64,000 bases of DNA from NCBI GenBank assembly GCA_944322545.1, contig CALUPF010000043.1, forward strand, positions 1-64,000, read 5' to 3'. The stretch is from Candidatus Gastranaerophilales bacterium (GTDB taxonomy: Bacteria; Cyanobacteriota; Vampirovibrionia; Gastranaerophilales; Gastranaerophilaceae). A program made the position numbers and the translations under genes. The notes under the pieces are model-generated. The model was not told where the DNA came from. It saw only the letters and a program-made list of their open reading frames with translations, and did no database searches. This document shows positions 27,728-36,671 of the stretch, piece after piece (the first letter of the stretch is position 1; each line of letters opens with the position of its first letter).

Positions 27728-28456
27728 ATGAATGCATACTTTATTCCATATGAAATCCATGCAGGGAAATACAATATGGACTTTGATGAGCTTTTATTAA
27801 ACAAAGCTATAGAAACTCATCTAAAATCGCCAATTTTAAGATTTTACGGGTGGGAACCGTCTTGTGTATCTCTAGGAAGAAATCAAGATGAAAGCCATGT
27901 AAATAAAGATTATTGCCAAAAAGCAGGAATTGATATAGTTAGAAGACTAACTGGAGGTAGAGCTCTTTTACATGCAAATGAACTTACCTACTCATTTGTT
28001 TGCCCATTTGATTTTTTAAGTCACGGTGAAACAATAATTCAATCATATAAAGAAATATCAGGAGCAATTGCATTAGGCTTTGAAGAATTAGGAATAAAAG
28101 CAGAATTTCCAACACAAAAAAAAGCATCTACAAAATTTGAGTATTGCATGTCATTAGCAACTGGAGCTGATTTAAGTTTTCAAGGAAAAAAAATAGTTGG
28201 TTCTGCTCAATTCAGAAAACAAGGATATATCCTCCAACATGGATCAATTCTTCTTGATTACAATCCACAAATAATATCTAATATATTTTCAGAAAAAATA
28301 AGTACTGAAAAAATAGCAACAATAGAGTCTATCGACTCAACAATAACGATAGAACGTTTATCACAAGCTTTAAAAACAGGGTTTGAAAATTATTTTAAGA
28401 TTCATTGGCTAAATCAGAACGAAGTATCTTTGCTCCTCGAAGATAAACATGTTTAA
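27728..28456 (+). CDS. Lipoate-protein ligase A / octanoyltransferase-family protein
   Basis: A 242-residue biotin/lipoate-ligase-fold protein. RRLTGGRALLHANELTYSF (about residues 77-95) is the lipoyl-AMP-binding motif, and KKIVGSAQFRKQGYILQHGS carries the conserved Lys. WEPSCVSLGRNQD near residue 40 is also typical. It may be LplA, an LipM-type octanoyltransferase or LipL; a Cys in FEYCMSLATGADL is at a position worth comparing with the LipM catalytic Cys. The start follows the nnrD stop by one base. The last 62 bases overlap the convergent chorismate mutase gene. Confidence 0.85.
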   Translation: MNAYFIPYEIHAGKYNMDFDELLLNKAIETHLKSPILRFYGWEPSCVSLGRNQDESHVNKDYCQKAGIDIVRRLTGGRALLHANELTYSFVCPFDFLSHGETIIQSYKEISGAIALGFEELGIKAEFPTQKKASTKFEYCMSLATGADLSFQGKKIVGSAQFRKQGYILQHGSILLDYNPQIISNIFSEKISTEKIATIESIDSTITIERLSQALKTGFENYFKIHWLNQNEVSLLLEDKHV

Positions 28457-28766
28457 TTTCATCTTGTTTTTTGTCCGTATTTACAACCATTAAAATCCTA
28501 AGACATCTTTTGAGACTAGGTTCAATATCCATTTCATTCATACATAATAAAGGCACATACTGAACAGGAAAATTGCGTCTTACAAATTTTGCAGGAAATG
28601 CAGATTTCAAATCTTTTGTAAGAGTAAAAACAACATGTGATATATTTTCAAATTCGACTTCATTCAACTCAATCATTTTCGAAAATAACTCAACAGTTGC
28701 ATTTTCCAAAAGTTCTTGATTATCATCTTCAACTGTAATTGCGCCTCTTATGCCTCTTGATAACAT
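28395..28766 (-). CDS. aroH: Chorismate mutase, AroH type
   Basis: A 123-residue monofunctional AroH-class chorismate mutase converting chorismate to prephenate in Phe/Tyr synthesis. Nearly every conserved segment is visible: RGIRGAITVEDDN at the N-terminus, VVFTLTKDLKSAFPAKFVRR, VPLLCMNEMD and HVYLRGAKILRSDL. It lies 13 bases downstream of fmt on the same strand. Its 3' end overlaps the plus-strand lipoate ligase-like gene by 62 bases, and both frames look genuine. Confidence 0.93.
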   Translation of the reverse strand: MLSRGIRGAITVEDDNQELLENATVELFSKMIELNEVEFENISHVVFTLTKDLKSAFPAKFVRRNFPVQYVPLLCMNEMDIEPSLKRCLRILMVVNTDKKQDEIKHVYLRGAKILRSDLANES

Positions 28767-28779
28767 ATATTACCCTTCT

Positions 28780-29718
28780 TTATTCAAAAATCTGGCCAGG
28801 TTTTAGTTTTACACCATTTGACCATGCATACGCATCCATTTCAGATTTGCCTTCTGGCTTCAATCTTTTAATTAATAATAAACCCTTTTTTGTTCCTACT
28901 GCAATCCCATCAGCGGATATTTTTACAATCTCACCACATGGAAAAGCTTCATCAGCTTCAACAACAGATGTTTGTAATATTTTAATATTTTTTCCTGAAA
29001 ACATAGTAGCAGCACAAGGCCAAGTAGTCATAGAACGAACATGATTATGAAGTTCTTGAGCTGAACGAGTCCAATCAATTTTACTATCTTCTTTTTTAAA
29101 TTTTTTCGCTATAGTTACTAAAGACTCATCTTGTTTCACAGGTTCAAATAGTTTATTGTACAAACCTTTCAACGTTGGATACATTATAAATGGAGCTTTA
29201 TCACTAATTATTGACATTAGCTCAGCATCTGTCATATCCTGAGATATTTTAATTTTTTCTTGTTTGCAAATATCACCTGCATCTAAATCTAAAACAGTCA
29301 ACATCGTTGTGACACCTGTTTCCTCATCACCGTTATAAATAGCACGTTGAATAGGATTAGCACCACGATATTTAGGCAACAATGAAGCATGTAGATTAAC
29401 CGTTGCTATTTTAGGTATGTCTAAAACTTCCTGTGTGAGTATCTGTCCAAAAGCAAATGTTACAAAAAAATCAGGATTTAAGCTTTTTAATTTATTTTTC
29501 AAAGCTTCATCATTTTTAATGGATTCTGTTTGAAAAACATCAATATCATGAGCAAGAGCAAAATCCTTAACAGGTGGAGGGGTAAGCTTTTTACCGCGCC
29601 CACATGGTCTGTCAGGTTGAGTAACAACTGCCATTATATTTATATCATTAAAATTTAATAGTTTTTGCAGACAATTCACAGCAATTTGAGGTGTCGCCAT
29701 ATATACAATATTAATCAA
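28780..29718 (-). CDS. fmt: Methionyl-tRNA formyltransferase
   Basis: A 312-residue enzyme that formylates initiator Met-tRNA with 10-formyl-THF. INIVYMATPQIAVNCLQKL at the start, the catalytic TVNLHASLLPKYRGANPIQ and the MLTVLDLDAGDI segment are diagnostic. A C-terminal OB-like domain follows. The start is TTG at 29718 because the family's conserved N-terminus begins there and AGGAG lies 7 bases upstream. It overlaps the def stop by 8 bases, the classic def-fmt arrangement. Confidence 0.96.
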   Translation of the reverse strand: MINIVYMATPQIAVNCLQKLLNFNDINIMAVVTQPDRPCGRGKKLTPPPVKDFALAHDIDVFQTESIKNDEALKNKLKSLNPDFFVTFAFGQILTQEVLDIPKIATVNLHASLLPKYRGANPIQRAIYNGDEETGVTTMLTVLDLDAGDICKQEKIKISQDMTDAELMSIISDKAPFIMYPTLKGLYNKLFEPVKQDESLVTIAKKFKKEDSKIDWTRSAQELHNHVRSMTTWPCAATMFSGKNIKILQTSVVEADEAFPCGEIVKISADGIAVGTKKGLLLIKRLKPEGKSEMDAYAWSNGVKLKPGQIFE

Positions 29719-30322
29719 CGTTTTTCTCCTCAGCCACTACTGTTTCTCCCGGATTTGATGGAATATCAGCCAACAACTCATCTAACTGCGGCTCATCAAC
29801 TAATCTATCTCCATCAACAGGATCAAGACCTTTTTCCGCCAAAATTCGATCAGCTTCAAATCTATTTCGACAATGGTCTATAAACAAAACACCATCTAGA
29901 TGATCAAATTCATGTTGAATTGCTCTTGCCAATAAACTGCCGCCTTTAGCTTCTTTTATGAAAGCTTTTCCATTCAAACCTAATGCTTTTACCGTTACAT
30001 CAGAATATCTTTTGACATCAGTATAAGCCTCAGGAAAACTCAAACAGCCTTCATAACTACTACAAGCTCCTGATTTTTTTATGATTTTGGGATTTATAAA
30101 AACCATAGGATTGAGTTTTTCGTTACCAGTTGCAACATCAATTACAAAAACTCTCAAGTTTTCACCAACTTGAGGAGCCGCAAGCCCAACGCCATTATTT
30201 GCATACATTGTATCCAACAAATCATAAACTAACGTTTGTATTTTTTTTGATATCTTAGAAACTTCTTTAGAAGGTTTTCTTAAAGAATCTTCGCCATATT
30301 TAACTATTTTTCTTATAGACAT
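29711..30322 (-). CDS. def: Peptide deformylase
   Basis: A 203-residue metallo-deformylase that removes the N-formyl group from new proteins. All three motifs are present: GVGLAAPQVG, EGCLSFPEAY (metal Cys) and QHEFDHLDGVLFID (metal histidines, catalytic Glu). A C-terminal acidic extension of about 30 residues follows the core. It overlaps fmt by 8 bases. Confidence 0.97.
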   Translation of the reverse strand: MSIRKIVKYGEDSLRKPSKEVSKISKKIQTLVYDLLDTMYANNGVGLAAPQVGENLRVFVIDVATGNEKLNPMVFINPKIIKKSGACSSYEGCLSFPEAYTDVKRYSDVTVKALGLNGKAFIKEAKGGSLLARAIQHEFDHLDGVLFIDHCRNRFEADRILAEKGLDPVDGDRLVDEPQLDELLADIPSNPGETVVAEEKNVD

Positions 30323-30365
30323 TTTTTAACCTATCTTTTAAATATTCTTTAATAATAATATCACA

Positions 30366-30815
30366 CTATGGGCGTTGAGAATCAAGCTCTTTTCTAATAT
30401 CTTCAACTGTAACATATTGAACTGGTGATTTTTCATCTTTTTGTAAATAAACATCTTTTATCCCAGCTTGAACGATAAATCTTTTGCAAAGAATACAAAT
30501 AAAATTATGACCATATATATACATAGTGGCATTTTGACATCTATCTTGTCCAGCTTGAATAATAGCGTTTTGTTCTGCATGAATGCTTCTGCATGTTTCA
30601 TACATAGTTCCTGAAGGAATATTGTTTTCTATACGATAGCATTTTCCTATTTCATAACAAGATGTAACTTTAGATGGCGTACCATTATAACCAGTAGCTT
30701 TGATTTTTTTATCTTCACCTACAATTACAGCACCAACTTTAGCTCTAAAACAATTTGAACGTGTAGCACAAGTTTTAGCGATTTCTAAAAAATACTCATT
30801 CCAAGGTTTAATCAT
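30366..30815 (-). CDS. dCMP deaminase (ComEB-like)
   Basis: A 149-residue zinc deaminase. The metal site is HAEQNAI (about residue 78) with the downstream Cys pair CILC (about residue 109). RSNCFRAKVGAVIVGEDKK and GYNGTPSKVTSC are typical of deoxycytidylate deaminases feeding dUMP to thymidylate synthesis. It lies 15 bases downstream of a prepilin gene and 43 bases upstream of def on the minus strand. Confidence 0.9.
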   Translation of the reverse strand: MIKPWNEYFLEIAKTCATRSNCFRAKVGAVIVGEDKKIKATGYNGTPSKVTSCYEIGKCYRIENNIPSGTMYETCRSIHAEQNAIIQAGQDRCQNATMYIYGHNFICILCKRFIVQAGIKDVYLQKDEKSPVQYVTVEDIRKELDSQRP

Positions 30816-30830
30816 AATTTATTCCTTTAC

Positions 30831-31415
30831 CTATCTACTATACACATTATTATTCATACTCTTAATTAAAGCATCAATTTGTTTTTGAATATCCTCTTCT
30901 GACATGGAAGCACTAGAATTTTTATACACATCATCAGAAGATGAAGCTCTACGAGAAAATCTATTTGAACGACTACCAGACAAAGTTGTATTACCTTGTC
31001 CAGATTGCAATATTTGTTGTAAAGAGTTAAGAATTGTCAAAATTTTCTTCTGATTTTCCATCATTGTTTTATAGTCAAACCCAACAGAATAATCCTGAGA
31101 ATTATTTCCAACAAAAGAAGAGGAACCATCTTCATCAATCCAGCCAATTGTTTGGCCAGCTCTATTTTTAAATTCTAAACGTCCAGCAACAACAATACTT
31201 TGCGATTTTCCATTCGAAACTTCACCTAAAATGATGTCCTTATGACCTGATGGATATAAAGCATCATTATAGTTAGCATAAAAGCTCCAAGGCTGTTCAA
31301 TAGGGCGTTTTTTAGCCTTTTTAGTTATCATTGGCATTGTCATAATGACGATTATACAAACAATCAAAAGTGTAATAAGGGCTTCTGCTAAAGAAAATCC
31401 AAAAACTCTATTCAT
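30831..31415 (-). CDS. Type IV prepilin-like protein
   Basis: A 194-residue protein with a class III (prepilin) signal: MNRVFG then FSLAEALITLLIVCIIVIMT. This gives cleavage after Gly6, Phe at +1 and the conserved Glu at +5, with a hydrophobic helix of about 20 residues. The mature part includes a short globular region (FYANYNDALYPSGHKD, VAGRLEFKNRAGQTIGWIDE) and a Ser/Arg-rich low-complexity tail. It is probably a minor pseudopilin of a type II secretion or type IV pilus system whose other genes are not in the window. Confidence 0.85.
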   Translation of the reverse strand: MNRVFGFSLAEALITLLIVCIIVIMTMPMITKKAKKRPIEQPWSFYANYNDALYPSGHKDIILGEVSNGKSQSIVVAGRLEFKNRAGQTIGWIDEDGSSSFVGNNSQDYSVGFDYKTMMENQKKILTILNSLQQILQSGQGNTTLSGSRSNRFSRRASSSDDVYKNSSASMSEEDIQKQIDALIKSMNNNVYSR

Positions 31416-31528
31416 AAACCTTCCTTAAATCCTGACAATATAATTATTTTATTTTTATTTAAAGCGAAAGTAAAGAACTTATTATAAAAAGAAATCTAAA
31501 AAACCAACAAATAGAGGAAAAAAAGTAC

Positions 31529-31556
31529 TTGCACTAATTTAAAATTCAAATATAAT
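31529..31556 (+). promoter_or_regulatory. Promoter of the HU gene
   Basis: TTGCAC (31529-31534) and a consensus TATAAT (31551-31556) are separated by 16 bases. They lie 37 bases upstream of the start codon, which has AAAAGGGG just before it. Confidence 0.6.
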
Positions 31557-31592
31557 AAGAAATGTACATTTTAGAAAAGGGGTTTAAATACT

Positions 31593-31886
31593 ATGAACAA
31601 AGAAGAATTAGTACAAGAAGTTGCAAAAAAAGCTAAAGTTACTCAAAAAGAAGCTGCTGATGTAGTTAACGCTTTAATGGATACAATTGAAAAAACTGTT
31701 GCTAAAGGTAAAAAAGTTACTTTAGTTGGCTTCGGTACTTTTGAATCTAGAAAAAGAGCTGCTAGAACTGGCCGCAACCCACAAACTGGTAAAGAAATTA
31801 AAATTGCTGCTAAAACAGTTCCTGCTTTCTCAGCTGGTAAAAAATTCAAAGAAGCTGTTGATGGCAAAGTAGCTGCTAAAAAATAG
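31593..31886 (+). CDS. hup: HU-family DNA-binding protein
   Basis: A 97-residue histone-like nucleoid protein. It starts MNKEELVQEVAKKAKVTQKE, then TLVGFGTFESRKRAARTGRN forms the beta-arm base and PQTGKEIKIAAKTVPAFSAG the DNA-intercalating arm (Pro residue present). Codon use is biased to a few codons (GCT, AAA, GTT), typical of a highly expressed gene and unlike its neighbours. A single-gene transcript with its own promoter and a strong terminator. Confidence 0.96.
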   Translation: MNKEELVQEVAKKAKVTQKEAADVVNALMDTIEKTVAKGKKVTLVGFGTFESRKRAARTGRNPQTGKEIKIAAKTVPAFSAGKKFKEAVDGKVAAKK

Positions 31887-31904
31887 TTTTTCTTTCTAAA
31901 TAAG

Positions 31905-31938
31905 AAAAAAGACGGTTTCAATAAACCGTCTTTTTTTT
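31905..31938. terminator. Bidirectional terminator between HU and tolC genes
   Basis: GACGGTTT (31911-31918) and AAACCGTC (31923-31930) flank a 4-base loop (CAAT). An A-run lies on the left and eight T's on the right, so it works for the HU gene and for the convergent tolC-type gene. Confidence 0.88.
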
Positions 31939-31951
31939 GTATAGAAACTAA

Positions 31952-33358
31952 CTAAATATTTTCTTTAGCTTGGTTATTAAAACTATATAAATCCTGTCCA
32001 CCTACTGCTTTATAAAGGCCTATTGCAGAAATTAGACAATTAATTTTATTAGATACTTCATCACGTTTAACTAGCAACATTTGTTCATCACTATATAAAA
32101 CATCTAAAGCAGAAGCTGCACCAATTTCATTTTTTTGTGTCATCAAATGATGTTTTTTAGATTCTAAAATAACCCTGTCTTGACTTTGTTTATAATTTTT
32201 TTCAGCTGTTTTTAAAGCAACAGAATTATCATTAACTTCTTGAATCGATGTCAAAATTGTTTTTTGATAATTTTGCATAGCTTCTTCATATTGATATTTT
32301 TTGAGTTTCAAAATAGCCATTTTTCTACCACCTGAGAACAAGTCAAAGGAAGGCATAATACCGGCATTAGCTAATTGAGAATAACTATTAAACATCTTGC
32401 TCCACTGGTAAGCATTAAAACCTAATTGTCCATATATAACAAACTTAGGAAGAAATTCTCTTCTCGCTACTCTAACATCATAACCAATCTTTTTTATATA
32501 GTCTTCTGCTCTTAAATAATCAGGACGGTTTTCAACGACAGATGTTTCATAAGAATCAGGAATATTTTCTAATAATGAAATACTATCATAATCGGAGCGT
32601 TTTAATTGCTTGTTGGAATCTGCAAGATATACTTTAAGCTGATTTTCTAATACAGTTCGTGTTTTTATTAAATTATTCAACTCTTCTTTAAACGAAGTCA
32701 AAAGTTTTTGCTCATTTAAAACTTCGTTTTCTGTACATAAGCCATTTTTAAATTTAATTTCTGTTTTTTGTGCGATTTCTTCTTGCAAAGAAACTAACTT
32801 TTCTTGTATTTCAATAAGCTTATCTGTTTTTATAATATTAAAATATTCAGCAGCAAAAGCAGAAGTCAAAGCTATATAACTGGCTCTTTCATCCTGCTTT
32901 ATCATTTCTAACTGTTTTTCAATACTTTTTGTTTTTAGTCTATTTTCACCCCATATATCAATCTCATAACTAGCTGTTAATGGCAATTGAAATTGATATT
33001 GAGAAAAGGAAGGTATGATAAGATTTCCAAATTGCTGATTACTAGAAGGCATTATTCTACCTAAATTTCCGTCAAAACTTACTTGAGGCAACTCGTTAGC
33101 AAAAGAAATCTTAACCATTTTTTCGCCTTCTTTAACCTTCAAAGCAGCAATTTTTAAATCATAGTTTTTCTCATAAAGTTCTTGTATATATCCGGTTAAA
33201 ACAGGATCATTAAATCTTTGCCACCAGGATAAATTCAAATATTCTATTTTTTGAGCTTTTCCTTGTTCTTCTTTTTTATTTTTAGCTACAGCTATATTTG
33301 ACGAGAAAAAAAGCACAACAATAAATAATGTTATTAATGCGGTTAATGTTTTTTTCAT
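31952..33358 (-). CDS. TolC/OprM-type outer-membrane efflux protein
   Basis: A 468-residue outer-membrane factor. Signal peptide: MKKTLTALITLFIVVLFF to VAKNKK (about residues 1-27). The body has two repeated helical-hairpin halves with LNLSWWQRFNDPVL at the start, LPLTASYEIDIWGENR in the first half and ENRPDYLRAEDYIKK in the second, as in RND/EmrAB outer-membrane partners. ATG 33358 is chosen because the signal peptide begins there; the longer frame would start inside the palindromic operator region. It is divergent from marR-emrA-emrB, so it probably forms their exit duct, jointly controlled by MarR. Confidence 0.92.
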   Translation of the reverse strand: MKKTLTALITLFIVVLFFSSNIAVAKNKKEEQGKAQKIEYLNLSWWQRFNDPVLTGYIQELYEKNYDLKIAALKVKEGEKMVKISFANELPQVSFDGNLGRIMPSSNQQFGNLIIPSFSQYQFQLPLTASYEIDIWGENRLKTKSIEKQLEMIKQDERASYIALTSAFAAEYFNIIKTDKLIEIQEKLVSLQEEIAQKTEIKFKNGLCTENEVLNEQKLLTSFKEELNNLIKTRTVLENQLKVYLADSNKQLKRSDYDSISLLENIPDSYETSVVENRPDYLRAEDYIKKIGYDVRVARREFLPKFVIYGQLGFNAYQWSKMFNSYSQLANAGIMPSFDLFSGGRKMAILKLKKYQYEEAMQNYQKTILTSIQEVNDNSVALKTAEKNYKQSQDRVILESKKHHLMTQKNEIGAASALDVLYSDEQMLLVKRDEVSNKINCLISAIGLYKAVGGQDLYSFNNQAKENI

Positions 33359-33381
33359 AAAAATTTTTCTTTCATTTTTTA

Positions 33382-33409
33382 TTCTTGTGTTATGATAATA
33401 ACACAAGAA
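33382..33409. promoter_or_regulatory. Perfect palindrome, probable MarR operator
   Basis: TTCTTGTGTTAT (33382-33393) and its exact complement ATAACACAAGAA (33398-33409) are separated by GATA. The 28-base site sits between the divergent tolC-type and marR genes. Its length and perfect symmetry fit a winged-helix MarR dimer repressing both directions. Confidence 0.8.
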
Positions 33410-33433
33410 GATTTTAAAATAAAGTTTTTAACT

Positions 33434-33904
33434 ATGCAAGAAACACAAACAAACAATTTACTTAATAAAAAAGTCGGAGCAATGCTAGTTGCAACAGGTA
33501 TCCTTTCAAGAGTTATGGCCTTACAGGAGTATGCTGTACAAAAATTTGAAATAACACCTGAGCAATATTTAATTTTATCAATAATTATGGATTCAGGAAC
33601 AGAGCTTTACCAAAGACAAATTTCAGAAATTACCTATAAAGACAGACCAAATGTGAGTAGAATTCTAAATATATTAGAGGAAAAAGGTTTAATAAAAAGA
33701 ATAGAAGATGTGAATAAAAGAAAAATACACAAAATTGCAATAACAGAAAAAGGCATTGCCTTAAGAAAAAAAATACAACCTACAATGTATAAATTAAGAG
33801 CTATTACTACTGAAGGAATTAGTGATGAAGATTTAGAAAAAACATTACAAATTCTGGAAAAAATGCAAATTAATATGAAAGATAAAGTAACATTACAAAT
33901 ATAA
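33434..33904 (+). CDS. MarR-family transcriptional regulator
   Basis: A 156-residue winged-helix repressor. After an N-terminal dimerisation helix, the DNA-binding part reads YQRQISEITYKDRPNVSRIL, then ILEEKGLIKRIEDVNKRKIH and KIAITEKGIALR (wing). The longer frame from 33392 would begin inside the palindrome, so ATG 33434 is preferred even though its Shine-Dalgarno sequence is weak. First gene of marR-emrA-emrB; by analogy with EmrR it probably represses its own operon and the divergent tolC gene until a toxic compound binds. Confidence 0.9.
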   Translation: MQETQTNNLLNKKVGAMLVATGILSRVMALQEYAVQKFEITPEQYLILSIIMDSGTELYQRQISEITYKDRPNVSRILNILEEKGLIKRIEDVNKRKIHKIAITEKGIALRKKIQPTMYKLRAITTEGISDEDLEKTLQILEKMQINMKDKVTLQI

Positions 33905-33921
33905 TTGAAAAGGAAAAATAC

Positions 33922-35043
33922 ATGAGTACAGACGAAACAAAAAACAATAACGAAGAAATTCAAAAACAAGAAACAGAAGAAAACGTAGACATTGAAACAG
34001 AAAGCAATGAAGAAGAAGATAATAGACCAAGTTACAAGAAAAAAAGGGTAATTGTTCCTGCTGTTACAGCGATTATATTTTTCTTGATAGGTATATATTT
34101 CATGATTCACTCAATATACTACCAATCAACAGATGACGCTTTTGTTGAAGGACATATAGTTTCAGTTGCACCAAGGGTTGCTGGTCCTGTAGAACAAATG
34201 TTAATAACTGATAACCAACCCGTAAAAAAAGGGGATTTATTAATTGTAATAGATCCTAATGATTATGAAGTAAAATTAGCTCAAGCAAAAGCAAAGCTAG
34301 CTGAAGCAAAAGCAAGCTTAAATATATCTGAAAAGGACATTACAAAATCAGAATCAGGCTTAGAAGAATCAGGACATGATGTAGTTTCAACAAAATCAAA
34401 ACTAGATTTTGCTCAAAAAGATTTCAAAAGATATTCTTCAATGTACAAAGAAGGAATCACATCTAAACAAGAATATGACTCAAGCAAAACAGGTTTAACA
34501 GTGGCGCAATCAAACTATAACTCAGCTATTGAAAAAGAGAAAGCAGCTAAAGCAATGCTAGAATCAGCAAAAGCAAAAAAAGAAGCAACTCTCGCTGAAA
34601 TAGAAAAACTCGAAGCAGAAGTAAAAGAAGATGAACTAAATCTTTCATATACAAAGATTTACGCACCACAAGATGGATTAATTACAAACAGAAATGTTGA
34701 ACAAGGAAACTACGTTCAAATAGCGCAACCAATGTTTGCAATTGTTCCTGAAAAAGTTTGGATTGTTGCTAATTTCAAAGAAACACAACTTACAAATATG
34801 AAAAAAGGACAACCTGTAAACATAAAAATTGATACATATCCTGGCAAAAAATTCAAAGGAAGAGTCGACAGTATTCAAAGAGCAACTGGAGCAAAAGCTA
34901 GTCTATTCCCTCCTGAAAATGCCGTAGGTAGTTATGTAAAAATTGTGCAAAGGGTTCCAGTGAAAATTGTATTTGAAGAAGATATTTCAAAATACAACAT
35001 AGTACCAGGTATGTCAGTAGTACCTGAAGTTAAAGTTAAGTAG
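33922..35043 (+). CDS. emrA: EmrA/HlyD-type membrane fusion protein
   Basis: A 373-residue periplasmic adaptor. An acidic cytoplasmic N-terminus (about 45 residues) is followed by one membrane helix (about 48-68, VIVPAVTAIIFFLIGIYF). The STDDAFVEGHIVSVAPRVAG beta-barrel/lipoyl entry, a long coiled coil (about 105-235) and the lipoyl return segment LSYTKIYAPQDGLITNRNV follow. It bridges the EmrB-type pump and the TolC-type channel. It starts 17 bases after marR with AAAGGA upstream, and is followed by emrB after 12 bases. Confidence 0.93.
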   Translation: MSTDETKNNNEEIQKQETEENVDIETESNEEEDNRPSYKKKRVIVPAVTAIIFFLIGIYFMIHSIYYQSTDDAFVEGHIVSVAPRVAGPVEQMLITDNQPVKKGDLLIVIDPNDYEVKLAQAKAKLAEAKASLNISEKDITKSESGLEESGHDVVSTKSKLDFAQKDFKRYSSMYKEGITSKQEYDSSKTGLTVAQSNYNSAIEKEKAAKAMLESAKAKKEATLAEIEKLEAEVKEDELNLSYTKIYAPQDGLITNRNVEQGNYVQIAQPMFAIVPEKVWIVANFKETQLTNMKKGQPVNIKIDTYPGKKFKGRVDSIQRATGAKASLFPPENAVGSYVKIVQRVPVKIVFEEDISKYNIVPGMSVVPEVKVK

Positions 35044-35055
35044 GCATAATAATTC

Positions 35056-36624
35056 ATGAGCACTAGCGAACTAACAACAGCAACAGGCAATCCATTGCCT
35101 AAAATAGACCGAAAAGAAACACCAATTTGGCTTGTTGCAATATCAATATTATTGCCAACTTCTTTTGCAATGCTTGCAACTTCTGCAACAAACGTTGCAA
35201 TTCCATATATTGCAGGATACTTTGGATCAACTGTTGATGAAGCAAACTGGGTTATTACAACTTATATGATTGCAAATGCAATTCTTATCCCATTAACAGG
35301 TTGGCTAGAAAACTACATGGGAAGAGTGCTGTTTTTAAAAGTGTTCATAACTATCTTCACAATTGGATCATTAGTATGCGCAATGGCACCAAGCTTAAAT
35401 ATGTTGGTATTAGGCAGGTTAATACAAGGTATAGGTGGTGGCCCAATGATGCCAATATCACAAGCCATATTGATTGCCAGTTTCCCATATAATAAAAGAG
35501 GCCAAGCAATGGCTCTATTTGGCTTGGCTGTAATGGTATTTTCAATACTAGGTCCAACATTTGGTGGTTTCATTGTAGACAATTCAGCCTGGCAATGGAT
35601 ATACTTAGCAAATATACCAATAGGAATATTTTCAGTAGTTTTGGTTCACAGTAATATTGCAGAACTAAAAAATAGGGTAAGACCGACAAAAGTTGACTTC
35701 GTTGGTTTTATTGCACTTGTAATATGGCTTTTGACAATGCAAATTGTTCTAGATAAAGGCCAACAATACAATTGGTTTGACTGCACTTGGGTTTGCTGGC
35801 TTACAGGAATTTCAGCTTTTGCCTTTGTCTTTTTTATTATATGGGAATTAGAATACAAAGCCCCAATTGTTAATTTAAGAGTATTTAAAGATAAAAACTT
35901 CTTCATAGGGACAATACTAGGTTCATCAGTAAATATGATTATTTATGTAACAATTGTTTTGTTACCAAGCTTTTTACAAAGTCTAATGGGATACAATGCT
36001 ATGTTATCAGGTCTTTCACTTGCCCCAAGGGTATTTTCTTGCATAGTGATGCTACTTTTAATAGGACCTATGGTTGAATATCTTGATAATAGAGTTTTAA
36101 TTGCAACAGGCTTTTTCTTTTTGGGTCTATCAACGATTATGTATGCAAACCTAAATTTATCAATATCATTTGACTATGTTGTAATACCTAATTTATTGAT
36201 GGGGATTGGAGTAATTTTGGTATTTATTCCTGTATCTGGGCTAGTTCTTGGCACATTGCCAAAATCAGAACTATCAAATGGTGCAGGTTTACATAGTCTT
36301 TGCAAGTGTGTAATGACAGCATTCGTTGTATCTATGTCTTCTACATTAGTTGCAAGATTATCTCAACTGCATCAAACTTATTTAGTAAGACATTTATCAA
36401 ACTTCAACCTAATATTTCAGCACAAAATACACGCACTAGCTGGAAATTTCATGGCTTTATCGAGTAATGTTGCAACTCATAAAGCAGGAGCATTATTATA
36501 TAAGCAACTATTAGCTCAGTCTAAACTAATGGCTTATGTTGATGTTTTCGAAATGTTTGCATTGATAGCGTTTATTTTAATACCATTTGGATTTTTATTA
36601 AAAGTTCCTAAAAAAGAAAACTAA
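35056..36624 (+). CDS. emrB: EmrB/QacA-type MFS drug efflux pump (14 TM, DHA2)
   Basis: A 522-residue major-facilitator exporter with 14 predicted helices. DHA2 hallmarks include VAIPYIAGYFGSTVDEANWV near helix 1, the motif A-like GWLENYMGRVLFLK and the motif C region FSILGPTFGGFIVDNSAWQW. Driven by the proton gradient, it would export hydrophobic toxins through EmrA and the TolC-type protein encoded in this locus. The operon ends with a strong terminator right at the stop codon. Confidence 0.94.
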   Translation: MSTSELTTATGNPLPKIDRKETPIWLVAISILLPTSFAMLATSATNVAIPYIAGYFGSTVDEANWVITTYMIANAILIPLTGWLENYMGRVLFLKVFITIFTIGSLVCAMAPSLNMLVLGRLIQGIGGGPMMPISQAILIASFPYNKRGQAMALFGLAVMVFSILGPTFGGFIVDNSAWQWIYLANIPIGIFSVVLVHSNIAELKNRVRPTKVDFVGFIALVIWLLTMQIVLDKGQQYNWFDCTWVCWLTGISAFAFVFFIIWELEYKAPIVNLRVFKDKNFFIGTILGSSVNMIIYVTIVLLPSFLQSLMGYNAMLSGLSLAPRVFSCIVMLLLIGPMVEYLDNRVLIATGFFFLGLSTIMYANLNLSISFDYVVIPNLLMGIGVILVFIPVSGLVLGTLPKSELSNGAGLHSLCKCVMTAFVVSMSSTLVARLSQLHQTYLVRHLSNFNLIFQHKIHALAGNFMALSSNVATHKAGALLYKQLLAQSKLMAYVDVFEMFALIAFILIPFGFLLKVPKKEN

Positions 36625-36656
36625 AAGAGGCAGTTAAATACTGCCTCTTTTTTTAG
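36624..36656 (+). terminator. Terminator of the marR-emrAB operon
   Basis: AGAGGCAGT (36626-36634) pairs with ACTGCCTCT (36640-36648) around a 5-base loop, followed by a T-run. The A-run upstream may also let it serve the convergent rubrerythrin gene. Confidence 0.88.
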
Positions 36657-36671
36657 GGTTGCAATTATTGA

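Noticed and set aside
33634-34110. 158-residue Phe/Cys-rich frame opposite marR and emrA
   Set aside because: It lies antisense to two well-identified genes, and its composition follows from reading A-rich coding sequence on the other strand.
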